From: Acidobacteriota bacterium
GTDB lineage: Bacteria; Acidobacteriota; Terriglobia; Terriglobales; Acidobacteriaceae
Assembly (NCBI GenBank): GCA_003225465.1
Contig: QIAH01000372.1
Span: forward strand, 1-41,642
Direction: 5' to 3'
DNA length: 41,642 bases
The translations under genes and the position numbers were made by a program. A model generated the notes under the pieces. It did not search any database, was not told where the DNA came from, and saw only the letters and a list, made by a program, of their open reading frames with translations. This document shows positions 18,590-26,823 of the stretch, piece after piece (within the stretch, counting starts at the first letter, position 1; every line of letters starts with the position of its first letter).

Positions 18590-19480
18590 CTACCGCCGCA
18601 TTGAGCTCTTGCGTTCAAGGACCGTTTCTAACGCTGCCTTTGTTTCCTTGGGCAAGTGATAGGACTCGGCATCGGACGGGTACTGCCGCGAGAGCACGTC
18701 GGCGCGGAAGGCCTGCACGGCATGCGTAATCTCCGCGGCGGCGTCACCGTAGCGACGTACGAATTTTGCCGGCTGCTGGAAGGTCAGGTTCAGGATGTCG
18801 TGGAACACGAGCACCTGGCCATCGCAGTCAGGGCCTGCCCCGATCCCGATGGTCGGCGTCTCTACTTCCGCGGTGATCATGGCTGCTACTTCGCGCGGGA
18901 TGCCTTCCAGATAAATGCACGCCACGCCTGCGCGATCGAGGGCAACGGCGTCCCGCATCAGGTGCTCGATGGCGGTCAGGTCTTTGCCCTGCACCTTGTA
19001 GCCGCCCATCACGTTCACCGATTGCGGCGTCAGGCCAATGTGACCGGCGACTGGAATTTCGGCGTCGATAATGCGGCGAATCAGGTCGGCGCGTTTTTCG
19101 CCACCCTCGACTTTCACCGCTTCCGCGCCCGCTTCCTTGACGTATCGGGCAGCATTGCGCACGGCGTCATCGGGACTGACGTGATACGAGCCATACGGCA
19201 TATCAGCGATGAGGAATGCGTGCTTTACGCCGCGGCGGACGGCTTTGGCGTGGTGCAGCATCTCGTCGATAGTGACCGAGAGCGTGTTCTCGTAGCCGAG
19301 CATGGTCATGGCGAGCGAGTCGCCGACCAGCACGATATCAACTCCGGCAGCATCGACCAGGCGCGCGGTTGCGTAGTCGTACGCGGTCAGGCACGTAATG
19401 GGTTGGTGTTGGAGCTTATTTTCTCGAAGAGAAGCAACAGTTATTTTCCGGCGAGGTTCGCCGATCGGGGTGAGACTCAC
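18590..19480 (-). CDS. panB: 3-methyl-2-oxobutanoate hydroxymethyltransferase
   Basis: 296 residues. It makes ketopantoate from 2-ketoisovalerate and methylene-THF. LTAYDYATARLVDAAGVDIVLVGDSLAMTMLG, GHIGLTPQSVN and TIGIGAGPDCDGQVLVFHDILN are the PanB motifs, with the metal-binding Asp of VGDS. The start is GTG at 19480 with GGAGG five bases upstream (complement of 19486-19490). It is the first gene of panBC. Confidence 0.95.
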   Translation of the reverse strand: MSLTPIGEPRRKITVASLRENKLQHQPITCLTAYDYATARLVDAAGVDIVLVGDSLAMTMLGYENTLSVTIDEMLHHAKAVRRGVKHAFLIADMPYGSYHVSPDDAVRNAARYVKEAGAEAVKVEGGEKRADLIRRIIDAEIPVAGHIGLTPQSVNVMGGYKVQGKDLTAIEHLMRDAVALDRAGVACIYLEGIPREVAAMITAEVETPTIGIGAGPDCDGQVLVFHDILNLTFQQPAKFVRRYGDAAAEITHAVQAFRADVLSRQYPSDAESYHLPKETKAALETVLERKSSMRR

Positions 19481-19860
19481 GATGTCCTCCAGTGCCCCTC
19501 CGGCTCAGCCGGATAGAGCCTGTTACATCTTTGGATTCAACCGCAGATAGTTTAGATCGAAAAAATAGATAAGGCTAGAAAAAGTCGCTGGTCGTCAGTC
19601 GTCGGTCGTCGGCCAATCCCACACTGCTTGCATCTTCTTTGTTTTAAGGGCGTTGTAAGTGATGGCGCTTGGAAACCTCGAGAGTCGTTGGTCGGTGGGC
19701 GTTGGCCGCTCTCTATGTTCTGTTTTTTTGGCATCTTGTTTTGAACTGCGGGGCGACAGTTGAATTGGGGATCCGGAGTTTTTTAAGGCCGACGACCGAG
19801 GACCGACGACGATCGACAATGAAAAGCCAACGACCTACGACCCCCGACAAACGACCGCCT
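19481..19860. other. non-coding region with GTCGTCGG repeats
   Basis: 380 bases between panB and the kinase gene, both minus strand. The main content is a GTCGTCGGTCGT-type inverted repeat (19591-19614 and 19787-19810). No supported ORF was found. The panB promoter must lie in the right part. Confidence 0.5.
19591..19810. repeat. 24-bp inverted repeat, GTCGTCnGTC type, 172-bp loop
   Basis: Arms 19591-19614 and 19787-19810 are complementary at 22 of 24 positions and are made of GTCGTCGG units. Related short text occurs near 20590-20655 and 26070-26095 (cgttggtcgttgg). Confidence 0.6.
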
Positions 19861-20526
19861 TTACGCGCTCGCCGCTTCCTGGCTGCCCAACGGCAAGAAG
19901 TACTGCGTGCCCTTGATCGGCTCGGTGACTTTGCGGAGGAGTTCTTTCAGGTCTTCGTTGTGATCAACGAAGTCGATTTCCGAGGTATTGACGATGAGCA
20001 GGTCGGACGAGGTGTAGTGAAAGAAAAAGTGCTCGTAGGCCTTGATGACTTCTTCAAGATAATCGTCGTTGATGGCCTTCTCGCTGGGCGCGTTTTTCTT
20101 CTTGAGACGTTTCTTCAAAACCTCAGGCGTGGCCTGCAGGTAGATGACGAGATCGGGTGTAGGCAACTGCTCGCGAAAGAAATTGTAGTAGCGGTTGTAG
20201 GTTTCGAGTTCCTGGTCGCTGAGGTTGAGGCAAGCGAAAAGTTTATCTTTCTCGAAGATAAAATCCGCGACCACTGTGCGCTGCGAATGCGGGCCGAGAT
20301 CGAGCGCGCGCAATTGCTCGAAGCGCCGGACCAGGAATGCGAACTGCGCCTGGAACGCGGCGCCGCGATCACCCTCGTAGAACGAGCGCAGGAAAGGATT
20401 CTCCTCGGGCTCAATGACGCGCTGCGCATTCAGACGATCGGCGAGGATTCGTGCCAGCGTGCTCTTGCCGACTCGGATGGGGCCTTCGACTGCGATGTAG
20501 CGGGGACTCTCGAAAAGATTCGCCAT
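19861..20526 (-). CDS. deoxynucleoside kinase
   Basis: 221 residues. It phosphorylates deoxynucleosides in nucleotide salvage. The P-loop YIAVEGPIRVGKSTLARIL, the FIFEKDKLFACLNL region and the LID segment ATPEVLKKRLKKKN match the dNK family (deoxyguanosine/deoxyadenosine kinase-like). Base specificity is not decidable here. The order with panBC is common in acidobacteria (family memory), but the functional link is unclear. Confidence 0.9.
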   Translation of the reverse strand: MANLFESPRYIAVEGPIRVGKSTLARILADRLNAQRVIEPEENPFLRSFYEGDRGAAFQAQFAFLVRRFEQLRALDLGPHSQRTVVADFIFEKDKLFACLNLSDQELETYNRYYNFFREQLPTPDLVIYLQATPEVLKKRLKKKNAPSEKAINDDYLEEVIKAYEHFFFHYTSSDLLIVNTSEIDFVDHNEDLKELLRKVTEPIKGTQYFLPLGSQEAASA

Positions 20527-20750
20527 GGGCTCGCGGGAGACTACTGCAGAATATCCTGAGCGCGTCGCGCTGACAATTGCGGGAAAAGTTAACAGGGAGT
20601 CGTTGGTTGTTAGCCCCTTCGCTTCGCTCAGGGCAGGCGGAGAGCGGTCGTTGGCAAAACAAATGACTCTCGGCTAAACCCACCCGCGTTGACTTCCTGC
20701 CTTCCCGCAAGTAAATTCCAGGAACACGTTCTTCCCGCTCTTTCAAAATC
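20527..20750. other. divergent intergenic region with promoter upstream of the riboswitch
   Basis: The left part holds dispersed-repeat text (agtcgttggttgttag; cttcgcttcgctcagggcagg at about 20617-20640). The right part holds the promoter at 20689-20717. No ORF seen. Confidence 0.5.
20689..20717 (+). promoter_or_regulatory. sigma-70-type promoter for the riboswitch-controlled receptor
   Basis: TTGACT at 20689-20694 and TAAATT at 20712-20717 are 17 bases apart. The predicted start near 20724 lies about 25 bases before the cobalamin riboswitch. Confidence 0.5.
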
Positions 20751-20940
20751 TTGGTTCGCGCATTTCCCTCCGCACGGAGAGAAATTGGGAAACGGGTGCA
20801 AATCCCGTGCTGCCGCGCAACTGTGAGCGAGGAAAGTCGCTGCTGGTCACTGGGGTATTCCTGGGAAGGCCGGCGGCAGAGCAATCGAACGCGGTCCTCG
20901 CGTTCTTACTCGCAAAGCCAGGAGACCGGTGCGAACCGCC
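20751..20940 (+). ncRNA. cobalamin (B12) riboswitch
   Basis: The conserved core is visible: GGGAAACGGGTGCAAATCCC at 20787-20806, then GCTGCCGCGCAACTGTGAGC, and the B12-box-like GCCAGGAGACCGG at 20917-20929. GGTTCGC (20753-20759) and GCGAACC (20931-20937) form a perfect P1 stem closing the domain. The receptor's AAGGAGG at 20968-20974 lies 30 bases past P1, so translational or transcriptional control is possible; the mechanism cannot be decided here. B12 should repress the downstream receptor. Confidence 0.93.
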
Positions 20941-20979
20941 ACCACCCAACAATCCCTTTCGCGTGTCAAGGAGGATTGC

Positions 20980-23223
20980 ATGCGCGTGTTTCGCACCGTT
21001 GTTTCTTTCTTGTTGCTTTCGGCGTCAGCGTTCGCCGCTGATCTCAAAGTCAGAGTCGTCGATCCCCATTCCAATCCCGTCGCCGACGCGCAGGTCTCGC
21101 TCTTCCCTTTCACTGAGTCAACGCCGAAAGCCGTGCTCACTACTTCGGGGGAAGGACTGGTTTCCGTGACCGGCTTGTCCGACGAACGCTATCGCATGCA
21201 AGTGCTCGCGCCAGGATTTGCGCCGAAGAACCTCGACGTAGCCTTGCCTCAGCCCTCGATTTTTACAGTGAACCTCGCCGTCGCCGGTGCCTCCGAAATT
21301 GTGGTCGTGACCGCCACCCGCACGCCGGTTCCTGAACAGGAATCCGGCGCGAGCGTTTCTACCCTCGAGAGCGGGGAACTGCAACTCATGCAGCCGGTCG
21401 CCACCTCCGATGCCGTTCGCTTCCTCCCCGGCGCCATCGTCAACACCGTGGGCCAACGTGGAGGCCAGTCCTCGCTCTTCGTGCGCGGCGGCGACTCCCG
21501 CTACAACAAGGTCATCATCGATGGCGTTCCCGTCAACGATCCCGGCGGCATCTTCGACTTCGGCACGGTCCCGCTCGCTGGCGCCGATCGCCTCGAATTC
21601 CTGCGCGGCGCCCAGAGCACCCTCTACGGTTCCGATGCCATGACGAGCGTCGTCCAGGTCTTCACGCAGACGGGTTCCACCGAGAGTCCTGAACTCCGCT
21701 TCGGAGCCGACGGAGGAAACTTCTACACGGCACACGGGTACGCCTCCTTTGCAGGCGCCCGTGATCGCTTCGACTACAACTTCTTCGGAGACCAGTTCAA
21801 CACCGAAGGCTCGGGCATCAATGACGACTACTCCAACTCCTTCCAGGGCGCGAACTTCGGAGCCCGCCTCACCGATCGCGCCAGCTTGCGGATTCGCGCT
21901 CGCCACTCCAACAGCCGCAGCGGTGTTCAGGGCGAATGGAAGTTCAACGGCCAGCCGCTGCTTCCTCCTGATGCCGACGCGCGCGCCCGTCAGAACAATC
22001 TCCTCGCCAGCGCCGAGCTGACGGTTGCCACCTCCGCGCACTGGCAGCATCGCGCGACCGCGTTCGAGTACAACCACCGCACTCTCAATGAAGATACTGT
22101 TCCCGATCGCGGTTGCGACGTCACCGTCTTTGATTTCACGGACTGCTTCTTCCGCGACCTCGCACACATCAACCGAGCCGGCCTGAACTACCAGGGCGAC
22201 TACATTCCCCGCGACTGGGCCCAGACCACGCTCGGCTACGAATTCGAAGACGAGAATGGCTCCTTCAACTCCGCCTTCACCAGCACCGATGTCAACAATA
22301 ACCCCATCATTGTTGGCCAGTTCACCCACGGCCTCCGGCTGAACCATGCGCTCTTCATCCAGCAGAGAATTACACATGGCCGCTTTTCCGCCGTGGGCGG
22401 CGTGCGTTACGTTCACAATGACAGCTTCGGAGATCGCGCCGTTCCCCGCGTCGCTCTGACGTTCTTGGCCCTGCGCGGAGGCGCTCGCCTTTCAGGAACT
22501 CGCCTGCGTTTCGGCTACGCGCAGGGAATCAAGGAGCCGCGCTTCGAAGAGTCCTTCGGCATCTCCGGCGTCTTCCCCTCCGACCCCAATCCGAATCTCA
22601 AGCCAGAGGAGAACCGCGCCTTTGAAGCCGGCTTCGAGCAGGGATTTGTGGGCGGCAAGTACGCGTTTTCTGCGCTTTACTTCAACAACCAATTTCGCAA
22701 TCAGATCGAGTTCACCACCAATCCGATCGACTTCAACGGGCAGTATGTGAACGTGAATCGCAGCATGGCTCACGGCGCGGAAGTTGTGTTCAAGGGCCAC
22801 CTGACGAACCGCCTTTCGCTTGACTCCGCGTACAACTACACATCTACCCAGATCCTCGAAGCCCCGCTTTGCACTCCGCAGAATTTCTGCGACCCATTGC
22901 TGGCGGCTGGGCAGCCACTGATTCGTCGACCTCGCCACTCCGGAAGCCTGTTGATGAATTATCTGGGCAGCCGCTGGGGAGCAAATCTGGGCGGAAGCTT
23001 CGTCGGAAGGCGCGCGGACTCCGATTTCTTAGGTCTGGGCATCCAGCATGCTGCGGGATACGCTCGGGTCGACCTCGGCGGCTGGTACGAGATCAATTCC
23101 CACGTGACCGGCTACTTGAATATCGAAAACGCTCTCAACAAACGTTACGAAGAAGTGGTGGGATACCCCGCCCTGGGAATCAACTTCAGGGCTGGTTTCC
23201 GCTTTCGCTTCGGGGGAAGCTAA
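20980..23223 (+). CDS. btuB: TonB-dependent outer-membrane receptor, B12-regulated (BtuB-like)
   Basis: 747 residues from the ATG at 20980, with AAGGAGG five bases upstream. Signal peptide (VVSFLLLSASAFAA), then a carboxypeptidase-regulatory-like beta domain at about 20-100 (DLKVRVVDPHSNPVADAQVSLFPF), then a TonB box-like stretch (EIVVVTATRTPVPEQ), the plug (GQRGGQSSLFVRGGDSRYNKVIIDGVPVNDPGG), and a 22-strand-type barrel ending in RAGFRFRFGGS with a terminal aromatic region. Riboswitch control points to cobalamin or cobinamide uptake. The extra N-terminal domain is usual in acidobacterial and bacteroidete receptors but absent from enteric BtuB. Confidence 0.88.
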   Translation: MRVFRTVVSFLLLSASAFAADLKVRVVDPHSNPVADAQVSLFPFTESTPKAVLTTSGEGLVSVTGLSDERYRMQVLAPGFAPKNLDVALPQPSIFTVNLAVAGASEIVVVTATRTPVPEQESGASVSTLESGELQLMQPVATSDAVRFLPGAIVNTVGQRGGQSSLFVRGGDSRYNKVIIDGVPVNDPGGIFDFGTVPLAGADRLEFLRGAQSTLYGSDAMTSVVQVFTQTGSTESPELRFGADGGNFYTAHGYASFAGARDRFDYNFFGDQFNTEGSGINDDYSNSFQGANFGARLTDRASLRIRARHSNSRSGVQGEWKFNGQPLLPPDADARARQNNLLASAELTVATSAHWQHRATAFEYNHRTLNEDTVPDRGCDVTVFDFTDCFFRDLAHINRAGLNYQGDYIPRDWAQTTLGYEFEDENGSFNSAFTSTDVNNNPIIVGQFTHGLRLNHALFIQQRITHGRFSAVGGVRYVHNDSFGDRAVPRVALTFLALRGGARLSGTRLRFGYAQGIKEPRFEESFGISGVFPSDPNPNLKPEENRAFEAGFEQGFVGGKYAFSALYFNNQFRNQIEFTTNPIDFNGQYVNVNRSMAHGAEVVFKGHLTNRLSLDSAYNYTSTQILEAPLCTPQNFCDPLLAAGQPLIRRPRHSGSLLMNYLGSRWGANLGGSFVGRRADSDFLGLGIQHAAGYARVDLGGWYEINSHVTGYLNIENALNKRYEEVVGYPALGINFRAGFRFRFGGS

Positions 23224-23233
23224 GTCGACGGGA

Positions 23234-23307
23234 ATGGAGCGACGGGCGTCCCCGCCCGTCGAAGCATTGTCCTTGGAAGACGACGGGCGGGAGGCCCGTC
23301 GCTCCAT
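23234..23307. repeat. family B inverted pair between convergent genes
   Basis: Left copy 23234-23261 and right copy 23281-23307 are complementary over about 27 bp (ATGGAGCGACGGGC and GCCCGTCGCTCCAT), each also with an internal palindrome. The 19-base spacer could form a loop. It lies 10 bases after the receptor stop and 34 bases before the aldolase stop. Confidence 0.8.
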
Positions 23308-23340
23308 ACTTAGTTTTCTGGAGGTGTGCAGCTGGACGTT

Positions 23341-24105
23341 CTAGCGAATCGTCCGTCGACCTAAACCTGTCGCCGGGGAAGCGTCTACTGGCTGCGGCTC
23401 GGCAGCCGCTTTCTTCCGCCCGTGTCCGTTGCCCGAAGCCTGTCCCTGCGCTTCGGGCTGTCCGCTGTTCATGTACTTAGCTCGAACCACGACCAATTTT
23501 TCCAGCTCTGCTGCTCCCAGCGGTTTCTGATGTCCAAGCTGGTGTGTGACGAGCGCGATGCGAGCAAAATGCTCCACCGTCTCCATCTTCATGTACGCCT
23601 GTTCCAGGTCCGCTCCGTAGGCAACCACGCCATGGTTTGACATCAGGATCGCATCAAATCCTGGTACCAGCGGCTCCAACGCCTCGGTCAGTTCGGTCGT
23701 TCCCGGCGTTCCGTATTTCGCGAGCGGAATCGATCCCAGTCCGATCACCACCTCGCAAACCAACGGCTGATTCAGGGGCACACCGGCAGCCGCGAAACCC
23801 GTTGCCGTTGGCGGATGCGCGTGCACAATGCCTTTAATGTCAGAACGCAGTCGATAAATCAGCAGATGCATCCCGATTTCGCTCGACACCTTGCGTTTGC
23901 CCGAAATCAGGCGACCCTCCATATCCACGACCACTAGATCGGACGGCCGCATCTCGCCCTTACTCATGCAAGTGGGCGTCGATAGAATGCGGTTCGCGCT
24001 CAAGCGAACAGAAAGATTGCCGTCGGTTGCAGCTACGAAGCCGCGTTCATGCAACATGCGACCGTAGCGGACAATGTGCTCCCGGTATTGGCGTTCGGTG
24101 GCCAT
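23341..24105 (-). CDS. class II aldolase/adducin family protein
   Basis: 254 residues. FVAATDGNLSVRLS, the zinc site IVHAHPPTATGFAAAG (HxH), SNHGVVAYGADLEQAYMKMETVEHFARI, and a C-terminal Lys/Gly-rich tail match L-fuculose-1-phosphate/L-ribulose-5-phosphate type class II aldolases, with the catalytic Glu in the EIGMHLLIY region. The exact substrate is unknown. It converges on the receptor and is transcribed away from queA. Confidence 0.88.
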   Translation of the reverse strand: MATERQYREHIVRYGRMLHERGFVAATDGNLSVRLSANRILSTPTCMSKGEMRPSDLVVVDMEGRLISGKRKVSSEIGMHLLIYRLRSDIKGIVHAHPPTATGFAAAGVPLNQPLVCEVVIGLGSIPLAKYGTPGTTELTEALEPLVPGFDAILMSNHGVVAYGADLEQAYMKMETVEHFARIALVTHQLGHQKPLGAAELEKLVVVRAKYMNSGQPEAQGQASGNGHGRKKAAAEPQPVDASPATGLGRRTIR

Positions 24106-24267
24106 TGGGATTTGACAGGACAGAAGGGGGGCCTGACTCGGTCATGGTACCGCACAGTCTGCGCTTCCGACAATCCAATTTGCCCTGTGGAGCGCGATTT
24201 TTCTTGCGGACGAGCACGGCGGGGAGACCATCGAGACTGCGTCTCGAATGCATCTATTTGCGCACCC

Positions 24268-24273
24268 TATAAT
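24268..24273 (+). promoter_or_regulatory. -10 element, perfect TATAAT, eight bases before queA
   Basis: TATAAT at 24268-24273 ends eight bases before the GTG start of queA. No Shine-Dalgarno lies between. TCGAAT at 24244-24249 is a weak -35 candidate. The transcript would begin at or next to the start codon. Confidence 0.5.
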
Positions 24274-24281
24274 CGGCATGA

Positions 24282-25376
24282 GTGCTCGTTTCCGACTTCC
24301 ACTACGAGTTGCCCGAGGCACAGATTGCGCAGGAGCCTTTGCCGGATCGCACCGCCTCGCGCATGCTTCACGTGCGCCGCCAAACGGGAGCCTTCGAAGA
24401 TCGAGTTTTCCGGGATTTCCCGGATATGCTTCGTACCGGCGACCTTGTGGTCCTCAACAATACCCGCGTGTTTCCTGCCCGCCTTTATGGACGGCGTTCC
24501 GGCGCCAAAGCGCAACCCTTGAGCCCTCACAATCCCGCCACGCGTGATTTTCTGCATGGACGAGTGGAGGTTCTACTTACCCGCCAGCTCACCGAGGATC
24601 CGAATGATTGGGAATGCCTGGTGCGCCCTGGCCGAAAAATTGGTGTAGGCGAGCACCTCTTTTTCGGTGAACGTGACGATCTCGAGGCCGAAGTGCTCAG
24701 CCGTGGAGCATTCGGTGAGCGCCGGATTCGCTTCCGTCCGACTACGAATTTTTTCGACTTAATCGAAACACTCGGCCACGTTCCCTTGCCGCCCTACATT
24801 GCCCGCGCCGACGGCCGGGCGGATCGCGAGCGCTATCAGACCGTCTACGCCCGCGAGCGGGGCTCGGTCGCCGCGCCGACCGCCGGGCTCCACTTCACGC
24901 CGGAAATCCTTGGCCGGTTGCACGAACGCGGAATCGAAACAGCCGAACTCACACTGCACGTGGGCCTGGGCACATTTCAACCCATCCGCGTCGAGCGCGT
25001 CGAGGATCACCGCCTTCACAAAGAGCACTATTCGATTGGCCAGGACGCTGCCACCGCAATCAACCGTGCGCTCGAGCAGCAGCGTAGAATTGTTGCCGTC
25101 GGTACGACTACCGTGCGCACGCTCGAGTACGCGATAGCCCAGTCCAGCGATGGCTGGATTGCTCCGCAGGAGGGCGAAGCCGATCTCTTTATCTATCCCG
25201 GCTTCATGTTTCGCATCGTGGGCGCGCTGCTGACCAATTTCCACCTGCCTGAGTCCACCCTCCTGATGCTGGTGTGCGCCTTCGGCGGCCGCGAGGCTGT
25301 CTTGCAGGCCTACAGTCATGCCGTGCAGCAAGGGTATCGGTTCTATTCCTACGGCGATTGTATGTTCCTGGAATGA
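24282..25376 (+). CDS. queA: S-adenosylmethionine:tRNA ribosyltransferase-isomerase
   Basis: 364 residues from a GTG at 24282, placed by the family start [22 protein letters not shown]. It forms epoxyqueuosine in tRNA. The [48 protein letters not shown] and [26 protein letters not shown] motifs are all present. The next gene, cysteine dioxygenase, begins 80 bases after its end with its own -10. Confidence 0.95.
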   Translation: MLVSDFHYELPEAQIAQEPLPDRTASRMLHVRRQTGAFEDRVFRDFPDMLRTGDLVVLNNTRVFPARLYGRRSGAKAQPLSPHNPATRDFLHGRVEVLLTRQLTEDPNDWECLVRPGRKIGVGEHLFFGERDDLEAEVLSRGAFGERRIRFRPTTNFFDLIETLGHVPLPPYIARADGRADRERYQTVYARERGSVAAPTAGLHFTPEILGRLHERGIETAELTLHVGLGTFQPIRVERVEDHRLHKEHYSIGQDAATAINRALEQQRRIVAVGTTTVRTLEYAIAQSSDGWIAPQEGEADLFIYPGFMFRIVGALLTNFHLPESTLLMLVCAFGGREAVLQAYSHAVQQGYRFYSYGDCMFLE

Positions 25377-25431
25377 GTGAGATGAACGATTCCTGTCATT
25401 TACGCGCTAACCGTATCGCCTCACGAGCGAA

Positions 25432-25437
25432 TATACT
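25432..25437 (+). promoter_or_regulatory. -10 element (TATACT) before the cysteine dioxygenase gene
   Basis: TATACT at 25432-25437 lies 18 bases before the ATG at 25456 and leaves a short leader containing GGAG (25445-25448). It contrasts with the leaderless layout of queA next door. Confidence 0.4.
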
Positions 25438-25455
25438 TTGTTGCGGAGTGCCCGT

Positions 25456-26046
25456 ATGAGTCCTCAAACAGTTCAGAAACAGGTCACCATTCAGGACTTC
25501 GTCGCCCAACTGCGCACCTTTCCAGCGCGAGCTTTTGATCAAATACACGAGTTGATCGCATTCCTCTCCAGCACCCAGGTTGCGCCCGACACGCTGGCGC
25601 CCTACCTGAGCTGGGACCGCCAGCACTACACCCGCAATCTTATCGATAAGACGCCGCTCTACGAGTTGATCGCCATCTGCTGGGAAGTCGGCCAGGTCAG
25701 CTCGGTTCACAATCATCGCGATCAGAATTGCTGGATGACAGTTCCCATCGGACGCCTGCTTGTCGAGAATTACCGGGTTGTGTTTCAGCAGATCGAGGAG
25801 GGCCGAAGCGAACTGGAAACGGCGGACACGCTTGAGATGAACCCCACACATCCTTGCGCAGTCGATCCGCTCGAGCCGGTGCACCGCGTGTTGAACCCGC
25901 GCAAATTCGACCAGCGCGCCGTGAGCCTGCATGTTTACTCGCGGCCCTTCGACAGCTGCGTGGTGTATTCGCCCGAGCAGGGCACCTGCGGGGAAATCAA
26001 GCTGCACTACACTACGGAATTCGGGAAGCCATGCGGGAAGGTGTGA
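25456..26046 (+). CDS. cysteine dioxygenase
   Basis: 196 residues from the ATG at 25456, with GGAG seven bases upstream; a TTG at 25438 is a less likely start. SVHNHRDQNCWM supplies iron ligands His85 and His87 and, at Cys92, the residue that forms the Cys-Tyr cross-link in mammalian CDO. The third ligand His143 (PVHRVLN) and SLHVYSRPFDSC with His159 and Tyr161 are present. The enzyme oxidises L-cysteine to cysteine sulfinate. All catalytic residues of the type I family can be mapped, so activity is likely. Confidence 0.92.
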   Translation: MSPQTVQKQVTIQDFVAQLRTFPARAFDQIHELIAFLSSTQVAPDTLAPYLSWDRQHYTRNLIDKTPLYELIAICWEVGQVSSVHNHRDQNCWMTVPIGRLLVENYRVVFQQIEEGRSELETADTLEMNPTHPCAVDPLEPVHRVLNPRKFDQRAVSLHVYSRPFDSCVVYSPEQGTCGEIKLHYTTEFGKPCGKV

Positions 26047-26139
26047 GCGTTTCAGTCATTGGTTGGTTAGTCGTTACTCGTTGGTCGTTGGCTTATGGTT
26101 CGGCACACTGCTGGCCTGATCGTGGGTTGGATTTGTTGA

Positions 26140-26648
26140 ATGAAGATGATGAGAAAGCTGATTTCAGTTCTTGCCGTAAGTCTGTTTGTGGTGTTGCTGG
26201 CTTGCAACAAACAACATCAGGCTCCTAAGGAAAGCTCGAACCCTCTCGACCGCATCGACTCCTCCCATCAGAAGCCGATCAACTTTCTGCACAAAACTTT
26301 CACGGTGAAGAAATCCGCGCAGTTTTCGATTGAAGTGCCGGCCCACACCGTCATCCCACGTGTCCATGGCACGTTCAAATCCTTCGTGCCCCGGAGCGGC
26401 GACGACCCGCTCAGCGATGACAGCACGGATGTCGGATTTCTGCTGAACAGTTCGCCGACTTTTCTCACGGCCATGGCGGAGGCACGGCGCTCTACAACGT
26501 CGAAGCTACCCACGATCACGAGGTGGAATTCGTTCTCCCTCCCAGCAAAGACGATCCTGAAAAGTATTACGTCGTCTTTGTGAACTCCCCAGGTGGAGCA
26601 CCCGTCAAATCTGTACAGGCCGACTTCACGCTATCCTTCGGATATTAG
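26140..26648 (+). pseudogene. putative lipoprotein, broken by a frameshift
   Basis: The first frame (26140 to a stop ending at 26583) has a lipoprotein signal peptide (SLFVVLLACNKQ, lipobox LLAC) and VKKSAQFSIEVPAHTVIPRVHG. Near 26450 the coding sense moves to the next frame, which continues FADFSHGHGGGTALYNVEA, then VEFVLPPSKDDPEKYYVVF and VKSVQADFTLSFGY to a stop at 26646-26648. The two join at N-(x)-FADFSHGHGG with about one base lost between aac and ttc. It is either true decay or a base-call error. Family unknown; the product would be a small envelope protein. Confidence 0.7.
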
Positions 26649-26823
26649 CTCCAACCCTCGTTACGTATCCACTCAGGTTCGTTGTGGGAAATACCTTTGA
26701 CGTTTTTGGTGATGCATACCGCCGCGGGTCCTTCGACTCCGTTCGGCTGCGCCTCACTTCGATCAGGATGACAGCGGGAGCGTTCCTGCCAATCATGTCC
26801 GCCACAACTGATAAAATTATGAC
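26649..26823. other. intergenic region upstream of polA
   Basis: Includes a stretch (ccttcgactccgttcggctg at about 26729 and cgatcaggatgaca) typical of dispersed repeats in this lineage. TAAAAT at 26812-26817 lies six bases before the TTG start of polA. A short ATG frame at 26819 overlaps the polA start out of frame and is probably meaningless. Confidence 0.4.

Noticed and set aside
19591-19860. GTCGTCGG repeat region as a CRISPR array
   Set aside because: No regularly spaced identical repeats with unique spacers; only two arms of an inverted repeat.
21118-22416. 432-codon minus-strand frame opposite the TonB receptor
   Set aside because: Antisense shadow of a high-GC gene; composition is dominated by Gly, Val, Ala and Glu with no motif.
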